A stretch of DNA of 6,239 bases, from contig CALXSA010000054.1 in the NCBI GenBank assembly GCA_944390995.1, forward strand, positions 1 through 6,239, in the 5' to 3' direction. Below the pieces are notes generated by a model, which saw nothing but the letters and a program-made list of their open reading frames with translations, was not told where the DNA came from and did no database searches. Origin of the DNA: an uncultured Clostridia bacterium (lineage in GTDB: Bacteria > Bacillota_A > Clostridia > TANB77 > CAG-508). The translations under genes and the position numbers were made by a program. The stretch's first letter is position 1; each line of letters opens with the position of its first letter. Below, one piece after another: positions 1 to 5,615 of this stretch.

Positions 1-77
1 AACGACTTCCGTTCGACTTGCATGTCTTATGTGCGCCGCCAGCGTTTATCCTGAGCCAGGATCAAACTCTCAATTTA
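1..77 (-). rRNA. rrs: 16S ribosomal RNA, 5' end only (partial)
   Basis: Read on the minus strand, the sequence contains the universal bacterial 16S 5' signature AGAGTTTGATCCTGGCTCAG (51-70), followed by the conserved segments AACGCTGGCGGC and ACATGCAAGTCGAACG. The gene runs off the left edge of the window, so only about 77 nt are present, up to the start of variable region V1. The mature 5' end is placed near 77 by counting back from AGAGTTTGATC (E. coli position 8); this is an alignment estimate, not a mapped end. The GCGCACATAAGACATGCAAGTCG segment read in pieces fits Clostridia, but it is too short for a secure taxonomic call. Confidence 0.97.
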
Positions 78-427
78 TTTGACAAAAATAAACTTCGTTC
101 TGCTGTGTCAGACTTCAGTAAATTTTCCCTCGATATACACACGTATAATCTCGAAAAAAATTCTTCGTCTTCCTTGCATAACTCGTTTCTTTTTGCCAAC
201 TATTTCGGTTTCCGATAAGCGTCGTGTTATTCACACTGTTTGCTTTTCGAAATCCTTTTCTATAGTTCGATTTTATAATCAAATTCATTTGAGTTTTTAG
301 CTCTTTTTTACGCTTTCGCGTTTAATCTTTTTTTGGTAGTATTAATCTACCGCTTTATTGGTTTCTCAAAGTTTATTGTTTACTTTTCAATGTGCTTTTT
401 ATGTTCCCAATCGAATGGTTCGACGAC
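78..427 (-). other. rRNA operon leader (pre-16S 5' region)
   Basis: This stretch of about 350 nt lies between the proximal rRNA promoter and the 16S 5' end and has no plausible gene; the short plus-strand reading frames near 18-300 lack a ribosome binding site. Several small hairpins are visible: TCGAATGGTTCGA at 411-423, GGTAG/CTACC at 335-351, an ACGC-GAAA-GCGT tetraloop hairpin near 310-321, TCGA-TATAC/GTATA-TCGA at 130-154, and TTTATTT/AAATAAA at 74-92, which straddles the mature 16S end. This layout is usual for a rRNA leader that loads antitermination factors and forms processing stems. The RNase III stem cannot be completed because its 3' partner lies outside the window. Confidence 0.75.
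384..395 (-). promoter_or_regulatory. boxA-like antitermination site in rRNA leader
   Basis: The minus strand reads GCACATTGAAAA, resembling the boxA-type sequences (xxxCATTGAAAA or CTTTGAAAA) of Firmicutes rRNA leaders and spacers, which bind NusB-NusE for antitermination. It lies about 35-45 nt after the predicted start of the proximal promoter, the usual place for boxA. The assignment rests on sequence resemblance and position only. Confidence 0.5.
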
Positions 428-434
428 AAGAAAT

Positions 435-464
435 ATTTTAACACAATCTTAAATATAATGTCAA
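435..464 (-). promoter_or_regulatory. Proximal rRNA operon promoter (P2), SigA type
   Basis: On the minus strand a perfect -35 box TTGACA (459-464) is followed by an 18-bp spacer and the -10 box TAAAAT (435-440), preceded by TG to give the extended -10 TGTTAAAAT. A G at about 427 is a likely start nucleotide. The 40 bp upstream (465-505) are almost pure A/T tracts and could act as an UP element. The strong boxes, the A/T-rich upstream DNA and the position about 350 nt before 16S make this the likely main rRNA promoter. Confidence 0.85.
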
Positions 465-569
465 TAGTTTTTTTGAATAATTTTAAGATTTTTTAAAAAT
501 ATTTTTTTATGCTTTCTGACAAAAAAATTATTACTAATTTCGAGCTTATTTTTTCTCAAAAAGAGTAAG

Positions 570-592
570 AAAAATTAGCTTCGCCAGAAGCT
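570..592 (-). terminator. Hairpin plus T-tract: possible terminator overlapping P1 start
   Basis: On the minus strand the 6-bp perfect stem AGCTTC/GAAGCT (577-592) closes on the loop TGGC and is followed by AATTTTTC. This shape fits a small rho-independent terminator for the minus-strand gene ending at 725, about 130 nt upstream. The first base of the stem also coincides with the predicted start of promoter P1, so the same hairpin would form the extreme 5' end of the P1 transcript. The stem is short and the T-tract is offset by two A residues, so terminator strength is uncertain. Confidence 0.5.
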
Positions 593-598
593 TTATTT

Positions 599-627
599 AT
601 AATACCACGTAATGGTTTTTAAGTCAA
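599..627 (-). promoter_or_regulatory. Distal promoter (P1) upstream of the rRNA operon, SigA type
   Basis: On the minus strand the -35 box TTGACT (622-627) is separated by 17 bp from the -10 box TATTAT (599-604). Each differs from consensus by one base. The predicted start is near 591-592. No coding gene lies between it and the 16S gene, so together with the promoter at 435-464 it would form a tandem P1-P2 pair, the common arrangement for bacterial rRNA operons. It lies about 100 bp past the stop codon of the preceding gene. Confidence 0.75.
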
Positions 628-724
628 TAGAATTTTCAAATTTTTTTCTGGAAATTTTTGGACACAGCTTTCGGTTGAAAAACATGTGCCCATTCCATCA
701 AAATTTTCTTATTTATATCCCATA

Positions 725-2218
725 TTAATTGCCATCATAAAAACCTAATGTGGCTAGTTTTTCCATGAACCTTTCTCTAAATAAACTACTCCATGACTCC
801 CAGAAGTACATATATTCCTCTGGCTGATAGTAGTTTGCAATGGCCGTATTGTTTCCGTTCAATTCTTCTATTTCTTCTACTTGGTCGCTCATGCTAGTAC
901 TTGTGTCATATGTTAAAGTTGTAACCTTTGTACGTTCATCTGTTATAGTACTAGATGCTATGCTATATGAATTATTAAATGTCCCATTCTGAACTGCTTG
1001 CATGCTTAGAGTTATATTTGTATTTTTTGCTTCATTATTTACGTCTGGAACAATTTGTATATTGACTGTTGTGATGTTTTCTGAACCTTGCACACTAATA
1101 ACAATTCGTGTATTTCCTTTTTCATTCGGTTGCCCCGCTTCTTGCGATAGGTCTATTATTTCATTGGTACTCTCATTATTTATCGTCTCTGCGTTAGTAG
1201 CATTCAAACTGTCCATCGAAGGTGTTTCAATGGTAATAGTTTTCGCATTATCCATTTTTTCATAAGTAATATCAAACTGTCCACTTATAGAGAAAGTTGT
1301 TTTAACTACCTGCCCCTCGTTTTCATATACCTTGATTTCCAAGTTGTTTTCTATTTGCATATTTTCTACTTTTTCAGTCATTTGGTCTATCTTAAGTTGT
1401 AAATTATTAGCCTCTGTATATTCAGTGCTCATTTCTAAAGAAGCAAACTTCTCAGTAAGCATAGTCATTGTCTGGTTGTCTAGCTTCGCATTTGATAAAA
1501 TATCTCTCAATATTTCTTTTATATTATCACTTGTCAACACTAGAGTATATACATTGCATTCATTACCTACCCCATGCACCTCTGTATATTCGGTCGATTG
1601 TGCAAATTGAGCGTCTTGAATTTTATTATTTATAATAGGGAAGTAAACTTCTTGTAAATGTGCTTTTTGTTCATCAGTCAAATCAAACAAGTCAAAAAAC
1701 GCCTGCGGTACAATTCTGTTTGGTATATTACTATTTTGTATTCCAAAACTTGCAGCCAGCTGACTTAAATCAGAATTTTGTATACCCACATAATTAGGAA
1801 AAATCTCATCACACTTTATGCCATAGATATCTCCACTATTTACATACGAAACCTTAAACAAATCTATGTCACCATTTTTCAAAATTGCCTCTGCATATGT
1901 TCTGCCAGTATTTTTGTCATGTCTTGCATTTGTAATAGCATTTAATTGCTTCGAGCTATTTTCTCCTTGCTCAATAACAAGCGACAAATTTCCATTAGAT
2001 GTGTACGAATTATTTTGTTTGAACTCATACTGACTTTCTAATTTATTCTTAAATATAAAATCTGACACATCAACACTCTGCGCAAAATAATTCCAGAAAA
2101 GCTCTCTATCAGATTTCAATGCATCTGTCGATAAAAGCATTACTGTTACAATAATTGCCACAACAAGCACTACCGCAATCGGTATGAGCATTAATAGGAG
2201 TCTTTTTTTTCTTATCAT
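725..2218 (-). CDS. Membrane-anchored protein of unknown function (497 aa)
   Basis: I do not recognise this protein with confidence. It begins with a basic patch (MIRKKR) and one strongly hydrophobic segment (about residues 7-29) with no lipobox cysteine, which suggests a signal anchor and a large extracytoplasmic domain. The motif TDALKSDRELFWNYF (31-45) follows directly. Residues 50-335 look like a mixed alpha/beta domain in which STEYTE occurs twice (208-213 and 264-269). A low-complexity linker rich in N, E, T and S (about 336-370) leads to a second, beta-rich part. The C-terminus (463-494) is rich in aromatic residues. No enzyme motif is visible. The general layout recalls uncharacterised surface-exposed proteins of gut Clostridia; that is an impression, not an assignment. 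The ATG at 2218 is chosen over an in-frame ATG 17 codons upstream because it has a strong ribosome binding site and begins the signal-like sequence. It lies downstream of rlmB on the same strand, and I find no convincing promoter of its own. Confidence 0.88.
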   Translation of the reverse strand: MIRKKRLLLMLIPIAVVLVVAIIVTVMLLSTDALKSDRELFWNYFAQSVDVSDFIFKNKLESQYEFKQNNSYTSNGNLSLVIEQGENSSKQLNAITNARHDKNTGRTYAEAILKNGDIDLFKVSYVNSGDIYGIKCDEIFPNYVGIQNSDLSQLAASFGIQNSNIPNRIVPQAFFDLFDLTDEQKAHLQEVYFPIINNKIQDAQFAQSTEYTEVHGVGNECNVYTLVLTSDNIKEILRDILSNAKLDNQTMTMLTEKFASLEMSTEYTEANNLQLKIDQMTEKVENMQIENNLEIKVYENEGQVVKTTFSISGQFDITYEKMDNAKTITIETPSMDSLNATNAETINNESTNEIIDLSQEAGQPNEKGNTRIVISVQGSENITTVNIQIVPDVNNEAKNTNITLSMQAVQNGTFNNSYSIASSTITDERTKVTTLTYDTSTSMSDQVEEIEELNGNNTAIANYYQPEEYMYFWESWSSLFRERFMEKLATLGFYDGN

Positions 2219-2223
2219 AAACA

Positions 2224-2233
2224 CCTCACCTTT
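2224..2233 (-). promoter_or_regulatory. Ribosome binding site fixing the start of the 497-aa protein
   Basis: The minus strand reads AAAGGTGAGG, offering AAAGG 10 nt and GAGG 5 nt before the ATG at 2218. The alternative in-frame ATG at 2269 has no comparable site, so the shorter protein is preferred. Confidence 0.8.
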
Positions 2234-2295
2234 CTTTTGGTTTGAAAAAACTCGACAACGCAAAATCATACTTGTCTTTCTCTTTACAGTACTAA

Positions 2296-2419
2296 GTTTG
2301 GAAAAGAATTGTTGTTTTGGCTAGGCAAACAAGCAAGAAAGCCGGAGGCGTACATGTTGTACGCCAAAGGACTTTCGCAGCGAAGTTTAACAACGCCAAA
2401 ACACAATTATTTTTCAAAC
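2296..2419. repeat. Imperfect palindrome (~124 bp), MITE- or REP-like, overlapping the rlmB stop
   Basis: The two ends are inverted copies: left GTTTGGAAAAGAATTG and right (reverse complement) GTTTGAAAAATAATTG, continuing into TTTTGGC on both sides. At the centre is a perfect 8-bp stem, GGCGTACA/TGTACGCC, with a 3-nt loop (2347-2365). The DNA between is partly complementary, so the whole stretch could fold into one long hairpin. The right arm includes the last four rlmB codons and its TAA stop (2407-2409). No reading frame in it looks coding and no clear target duplication was found. Without a U-run it is not a standard terminator, though transcripts of rlmB and the downstream gene would carry the hairpin. 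Confidence 0.7.
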
Positions 2420-3189
2420 TGTCCCTCTCTTTGGCGGACAACCTCATACATAACTATTCCCGCTGATACCGACGCATTTAGTGAGGTAATCTTTCCTTTC
2501 ATTGGAATTTTTACTAGGAAGTCGCAATTCTCTTTTACAAGCCTGCTCATGCCATAACCTTCACTTCCTATTACAATTCCGATTCCTCCTGCGAAGTCTT
2601 CGTCATAATAGTACTTGTCTGTATTCATATCAGTTCCACAAATCCAAATGTCATTTTCTTTTAAAGTATTTATTGCATCATTTATATTATTTACTCTGGC
2701 TATCTTCATATGAGCTACGGCTCCTGATGACACTTTTGCCACTGTGCTATTTACGGTTGCCGCTCTCCTCTTTGGTATTATAATGCCATGCACTCCTGCT
2801 GTTTCTGCTGTTCTAATTATAGAACCTAAATTGTGTGGGTCTTCTATTCCGTCTAAGATAAGAACAAAAGGGTTCTCTTTTCTGTTTTTTGCTAAGTCAA
2901 GTATGTCCTCTATTTCACAATAATTAAAAGGTGGAACAATTGCTATAACCCCTTGGTGGTTCTCAGTTTGTGCCATTTGAGATAATTTCGCTCTACTTAT
3001 TTCATTTAGTATAACTTTCTTTTCTTTTGCCAAAGCTATAATTTTATTTATTGAACCATGTTTCTCTCCATCAGAAATATAAATCTTATTTATATCTCTG
3101 TCTGATTCCAAAAGCTCAAGTACAGCATTTCTTCCTTCTACTTGGTCATTGAATTCATTTTCTGAAAAATTTCTTTTCTTGTTTTCCAT
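2407..3189 (-). CDS. rlmB: 23S rRNA (guanosine-2'-O-)-methyltransferase RlmB (TrmH/SpoU family)
   Basis: The product is a cytoplasmic SpoU/TrmH-family enzyme that uses S-adenosylmethionine to methylate a ribose 2'-OH in 23S rRNA (the peptidyl-transferase loop guanosine, G2251 in E. coli). At 260 aa it is full length. Residues 14-90 form the N-terminal RNA-binding substrate domain (VEGRNAVLELL, then a QGVIAIVPP stretch). The trefoil-knot SPOUT domain follows: motif 1 LDGIEDPHNLGSIIRTAE (112-129, with conserved N120 and R126), motif 2 VIGSEGYGMS (206-215, E210) and motif 3 IPMKGKITSLNASVSAG (228-244, N238). All catalytic and cofactor motifs are intact. The ATG at 3189 is chosen over an in-frame ATG at 3225 because only it has a close GGAGG. 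The gene lies 112 bp after lepA on the same strand and is probably co-transcribed. The tail GQFEK after the conserved end (YEVVRQRE) is encoded partly within the repeat at 2296-2419. Confidence 0.96.
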   Translation of the reverse strand: MENKKRNFSENEFNDQVEGRNAVLELLESDRDINKIYISDGEKHGSINKIIALAKEKKVILNEISRAKLSQMAQTENHQGVIAIVPPFNYCEIEDILDLAKNRKENPFVLILDGIEDPHNLGSIIRTAETAGVHGIIIPKRRAATVNSTVAKVSSGAVAHMKIARVNNINDAINTLKENDIWICGTDMNTDKYYYDEDFAGGIGIVIGSEGYGMSRLVKENCDFLVKIPMKGKITSLNASVSAGIVMYEVVRQREGQFEK

Positions 3190-3242
3190 TTCAACCTCCA
3201 TACGAGCGATTTCATACTTCCACATAATACTATTCTACTCAT
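3138..3242 (-). CDS. Possible 34-aa small ORF overlapping the rlmB start, perhaps a gene remnant
   Basis: An ATG at 3242, 10 nt after a good AAGGAG (3253-3258), opens a 34-codon frame that overlaps the rlmB start in another frame and ends at TAG 3138-3140. The first residues, MSRIVLCGSMK, form a hydrophobic beta-strand followed by a C-G-S motif, as seen at the N-terminus of small nucleoside 2-deoxyribosyltransferase-like (DUF4406-type) proteins. After residue 11 the peptide (SLVWRLKWKTRKEIF...) is just rlmB sequence read out of frame. It may therefore be the leftover 5' end of a gene lost between lepA and rlmB, a short translated leader, or chance. The resemblance covers only about 10 residues. 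Confidence 0.2.
   Translation of the reverse strand: MSRIVLCGSMKSLVWRLKWKTRKEIFQKMNSMTK
3195..3199 (-). promoter_or_regulatory. Ribosome binding site fixing the rlmB start
   Basis: GGAGG on the minus strand lies 5 nt before the ATG at 3189. The upstream in-frame ATGs at 3225 and 3201 lack such a site, which decides the start. Confidence 0.8.
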
Positions 3243-3266
3243 TTTTTTATTGCTCCTTATATAGAT

Positions 3267-3296
3267 TTTAACAACGCCAAAAACAATTATCTTTCA
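3267..3296. repeat. Solo arm copy of the palindromic repeat at 2296-2419
   Basis: TTTAACAACGCCAAAAACAA and the following TTATCTTTCA match 2386-2416, differing by a single-base indel and one substitution near the far end. On the minus strand this lies 5 nt after the lepA stop codon; the other copy spans the rlmB stop codon. Only one arm is present here and no palindrome partner was found nearby. Confidence 0.75.
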
Positions 3297-3301
3297 CTTG
3301 G

Positions 3302-5113
3302 TCACTCATCATCTAATTTAAGTACACTAAGGAAAGCCTCCTGTGGTATTTCCACATTTCCTATTTGTCGCATTTTCTTTTTACCACGTTTTTGCTTTTC
3401 TAGTAACTTTTTCTTTCTGGTGATGTCACCACCATAACATTTTGCTAAAACGTCTTTTCTCATCGCAGAAATTGTTTCTCTTGCAATAACTTTTCCGCCT
3501 ATCACAGCTTGAATTGGTATTATAAATAATTGCCTTGGTATAACTGTTTTTAATTTTTCGACCATTTTCCTTCCACGTTCATAACTGTTGCTTTTATGAA
3601 CAATAAAAGAAAGTGCATCTACTGGCTCACCGTTTACATGAATGTCCAGCTTTACTAAGTCTGACCTTTTGTATTCTTTCATTTCATAGTCGAATGATGC
3701 GTAACCTTTTGTTCTTGATTTTAGCTGGTCAAAAAAGTCATATATTATTTCATTTAATGGCATTTCATAAATTAGGGTTACTCTGTTTTCGTCTAAGTAT
3801 TTCATATCTATGTATATTCCACGCCTGTTTTGGCATATTTCCATTATGTTGCCCACAAATTCTTTTGGCGTGAAAATTTGCGCGCTTACCATTGGTTCTT
3901 CCATGTATGATATTTCACTTGTTGGTGGCAAGTCAGACGGGTTATATAGTTCTATTACTTCTCCATCTGTTTTATGAACTTTGTAAATTACTGATGGAGA
4001 TGTTGTTATTAAACTTAGGTCAAATTCCCTATCTAGTCTTTCTTCAATTATTTCTAGATGTAATAGTCCTAAGAAACCGCATCTGAAACCAAAACCTAAT
4101 GCTCCCGAAGATTCTGCTTCATATTCTAAAGCAGCGTCATTTAATTTTAATTTTTCCAATGCCACTTTCAAGTTTTCGTAATCGCTTCCATCTACTGGGT
4201 AAATACCACAATACACCATTGGTTTAACTTTTTTGTATCCAGGTAGTGGCTCTGCTGCTGGTCTGTTTTTTAATGTGATAGTATCACCTACGCTAATGTC
4301 TGACAAGCTTTTTATACTTGCTGCAATATATCCAACTTCCCCTGCTTCTAGTTTGTCACTTGGTGCATATGAGCCCGGTTCAAAATATCCCACTTCTGTT
4401 ACAGTGAATGTCTTTTTGTTGGACATAAACATTATTTCATCTCCAACTTTAACTGTTCCATCTTTTATTCTCACATATGCTATTGCGCCTTTATAGTCAT
4501 TATATATTGAGTCAAATATCAAACATTTTAATTCGGCGTTTTCGTCTCCTGTTGGTGCTGGCAAGTCGGTTACTATTCTTTCTAAGACCTCGTCCACATT
4601 AAGTCCAGTTTTCGCCGAAATGCATGGAGCGTCTTCAGCTGGTATTCCTATAATGTCTTCTATCTCAGCTTTAACTTCGTCCGGCCTTGCATTTGGAAGG
4701 TCCACTTTATTTATAACTGGTAAAATTTCCAGATTGTTGTCTATTGCCAAATAAACATTTGCAAGTGTCTGTGCTTCAACACCTTGTGTGCTGTCCACAA
4801 CCAATATTGCGCCATCACATGCTGCTAAACTTCTTGAAACTTCATAATTAAAGTCAACATGCCCTGGAGTATCTATTAAATTAAGCTCATATTCATTCCC
4901 ATCTTTTGCTTTATATAACATCTTAACAGCTTGAGACTTAATTGTTATTCCTCTTTCCCTTTCAATGTCCATATTATCTAGTACTTGGCTTTCCATTTCG
5001 CGACTTGAAAGTACTCCTGTCATTTCAATAAGTCTATCTGCCAATGTTGACTTTCCATGGTCAATATGTGCTATTATACTAAAATTTCTAATAAACTTCT
5101 TTCTATCTTGCAT
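3302..5113 (-). CDS. lepA: Elongation factor 4 (LepA), ribosomal translational GTPase
   Basis: LepA/EF-4 is a ribosome-binding GTPase related to EF-G; back-translocation and a role in ribosome biogenesis or initiation have been proposed. The 603-aa product is full length for the family (about 600 aa). All G motifs are present: G1 AHIDHGKS (15-22), G2 RGIT (54-57), G3 DTPGH (81-85) with the catalytic-type H85, G4 NKVD (135-138) and G5 SAK (166-168). EF-G-like domains II, III and V follow, then the LepA-specific C-terminal domain with its conserved [20 protein letters not shown] stretch near 553-572, which is diagnostic against EF-G, BipA and TetM-type proteins. The ATG at 5113 is preferred over an in-frame ATG at 5167 because it has AAGGAG 6 nt upstream and because 5167 lies in the -35 box. 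It begins a likely lepA-rlmB transcript; no terminator is seen after it. Confidence 0.98.
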   Translation of the reverse strand: MQDRKKFIRNFSIIAHIDHGKSTLADRLIEMTGVLSSREMESQVLDNMDIERERGITIKSQAVKMLYKAKDGNEYELNLIDTPGHVDFNYEVSRSLAACDGAILVVDSTQGVEAQTLANVYLAIDNNLEILPVINKVDLPNARPDEVKAEIEDIIGIPAEDAPCISAKTGLNVDEVLERIVTDLPAPTGDENAELKCLIFDSIYNDYKGAIAYVRIKDGTVKVGDEIMFMSNKKTFTVTEVGYFEPGSYAPSDKLEAGEVGYIAASIKSLSDISVGDTITLKNRPAAEPLPGYKKVKPMVYCGIYPVDGSDYENLKVALEKLKLNDAALEYEAESSGALGFGFRCGFLGLLHLEIIEERLDREFDLSLITTSPSVIYKVHKTDGEVIELYNPSDLPPTSEISYMEEPMVSAQIFTPKEFVGNIMEICQNRRGIYIDMKYLDENRVTLIYEMPLNEIIYDFFDQLKSRTKGYASFDYEMKEYKRSDLVKLDIHVNGEPVDALSFIVHKSNSYERGRKMVEKLKTVIPRQLFIIPIQAVIGGKVIARETISAMRKDVLAKCYGGDITRKKKLLEKQKRGKKKMRQIGNVEIPQEAFLSVLKLDDE

Positions 5114-5119
5114 AAATTT

Positions 5120-5125
5120 CTCCTT
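5120..5125 (-). promoter_or_regulatory. Ribosome binding site fixing the lepA start
   Basis: AAGGAG on the minus strand lies 6 nt before the ATG at 5113. It falls just inside the predicted short leader (start near 5132). Confidence 0.85.
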
Positions 5126-5138
5126 TTCTACGTATTTT

Positions 5139-5167
5139 ATTATATTTATTTTCTTTGTTTTTGTCAA
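5139..5167 (-). promoter_or_regulatory. lepA promoter, perfect SigA consensus
   Basis: The minus strand has TTGACA (5162-5167), an exact 17-bp spacer and TATAAT (5139-5144). Transcription should start near 5132, leaving a leader of about 19 nt with room for little more than the ribosome binding site. The promoter lies 23 bp inside the left edge of the palindromic element at 5191-5502. Confidence 0.92.
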
Positions 5168-5190
5168 CTTATTTAAAACGGCAGTTAAGC

Positions 5191-5502
5191 GTCAAATGAT
5201 AGTGGTTTTAACATTTCTACATGTTCTAAAGCAATGTATATGTATATCTTGAGACATTTTGAAGTACCGCGCAGCGACCAAACGAGCCTTGTTAAAGGCG
5301 AGTGCGAATTCGAGAAACCTAGCACATAATCCACGTAACTTTATTATTCTTCTTATTCAGCTGATGGCTTATACCAGAATTTTTTTCGTACTCATTTTGT
5401 GCTTAGATGGTTTCGAACCAGTAAGGTACGAAAAATTCGAATAAATATACATATACATTGCTTTAGAATGTGCATTTAATATAAAACCATTATCATGTAA
5501 TG
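5191..5502. mobile_element. MITE-like palindromic element between lepA and tyrS
   Basis: A 24-bp perfect inverted repeat pairs 5224-5247 (TTCTAAAGCAATGTATATG...) with 5445-5468. Outside it, TGATAGTGGTTTTA (5197-5210) matches the complement of 5482-5495 with one mismatch. Inside it, GTACC (5264-5268) pairs with GGTAC (5425-5429), and AAACCTAGCACA (5316-5327) partly pairs with the TGTGCTTAGATGGTTT segment (5399-5414). Almost all of the roughly 310 bp can thus fold into one imperfect hairpin. The heptamer GTTAAGC occurs directly at both edges (5184-5190 and 5503-5509), a possible target-site duplication. A local hairpin, AACCATTA/TAATGGTT (5485-5505), sits across the right edge. No transposase is encoded; a 61-codon TTG-initiated frame inside has no ribosome binding site. 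It most resembles a miniature inverted-repeat element mobilised in trans. The edges are uncertain by a few bases. Confidence 0.65.
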
Positions 5503-5530
5503 GTTAAGCAGTAAAATATGATTATATAAC

Positions 5531-5559
5531 TTGAAATAATATTATATTCATGATAAAAT
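5531..5559 (+). promoter_or_regulatory. tyrS promoter, SigA type with extended -10
   Basis: TTGAAA (5531-5536) is followed by a 17-bp spacer and TAAAAT (5554-5559), with TG one base before the -10 (TGATAAAAT). The predicted start is near 5565-5566, giving a leader of about 50 nt before tyrS. Confidence 0.75.
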
Positions 5560-5561
5560 AT

Positions 5562-5590
5562 AAAAGCTTTAAAAAATTTTTGGAGCTTTT
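5562..5590 (+). promoter_or_regulatory. Hairpin in the tyrS leader
   Basis: AAAAGCT (5562-5568) pairs with AGCTTTT (5584-5590), and the inside continues as two G-U pairs and four A-U pairs, giving about 13 bp closed by a 3-nt loop. It lies at the predicted 5' end of the tyrS transcript, 11 nt before the GGGAGG. The AGCT of its 3' arm could alternatively pair with AGCT at 5595-5598. It may protect the mRNA 5' end or affect ribosome access; a role in tyrosine sensing is not supported by any recognised motif. Confidence 0.4.
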
Positions 5591-5615
5591 AATTAGCTAA
5601 TGGGAGGATGATTAT

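Noticed and set aside
660..691. Inverted repeat GGGCACA/TGTGTCC (minus strand) as the terminator of the 497-aa gene
   Set aside because: The loop is 18 nt and the stem is followed by A residues rather than a T-tract, so it does not fit an intrinsic terminator.
3220..3300. Separate rlmB promoter (TTGTTT, 17 bp, TATATA)
   Set aside because: The boxes match consensus poorly, and the -35 falls in the repeat arm. Read-through from lepA, which has no visible terminator, is simpler.
5145..5167. Longer LepA starting at the ATG at 5167 (18 extra residues)
   Set aside because: That ATG lies within the -35 box of the perfect lepA promoter, upstream of the predicted transcript start, and has no ribosome binding site.
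5262..5272. GTACCGCG resembling the T-box core (TGGTACCGCG)
   Set aside because: It lacks the preceding GG(T)G context, a following terminator and a recognisable Stem I. It is part of the palindrome (pairs with 5425-5429) and lies about 265 bp upstream of the predicted tyrS promoter.
5395..5435. TTCGAAACC on the minus strand as a tRNA T-arm
   Set aside because: The sequence TGGTTTCGAACCA is a simple palindrome; no matching acceptor, D-arm or anticodon arm could be found.
5259..5444. 61-codon plus-strand frame (begins MKYRAATKRALLKASAN) as a gene
   Set aside because: It starts at TTG with no ribosome binding site and lies wholly inside the palindromic element. The composition looks like a chance open frame.
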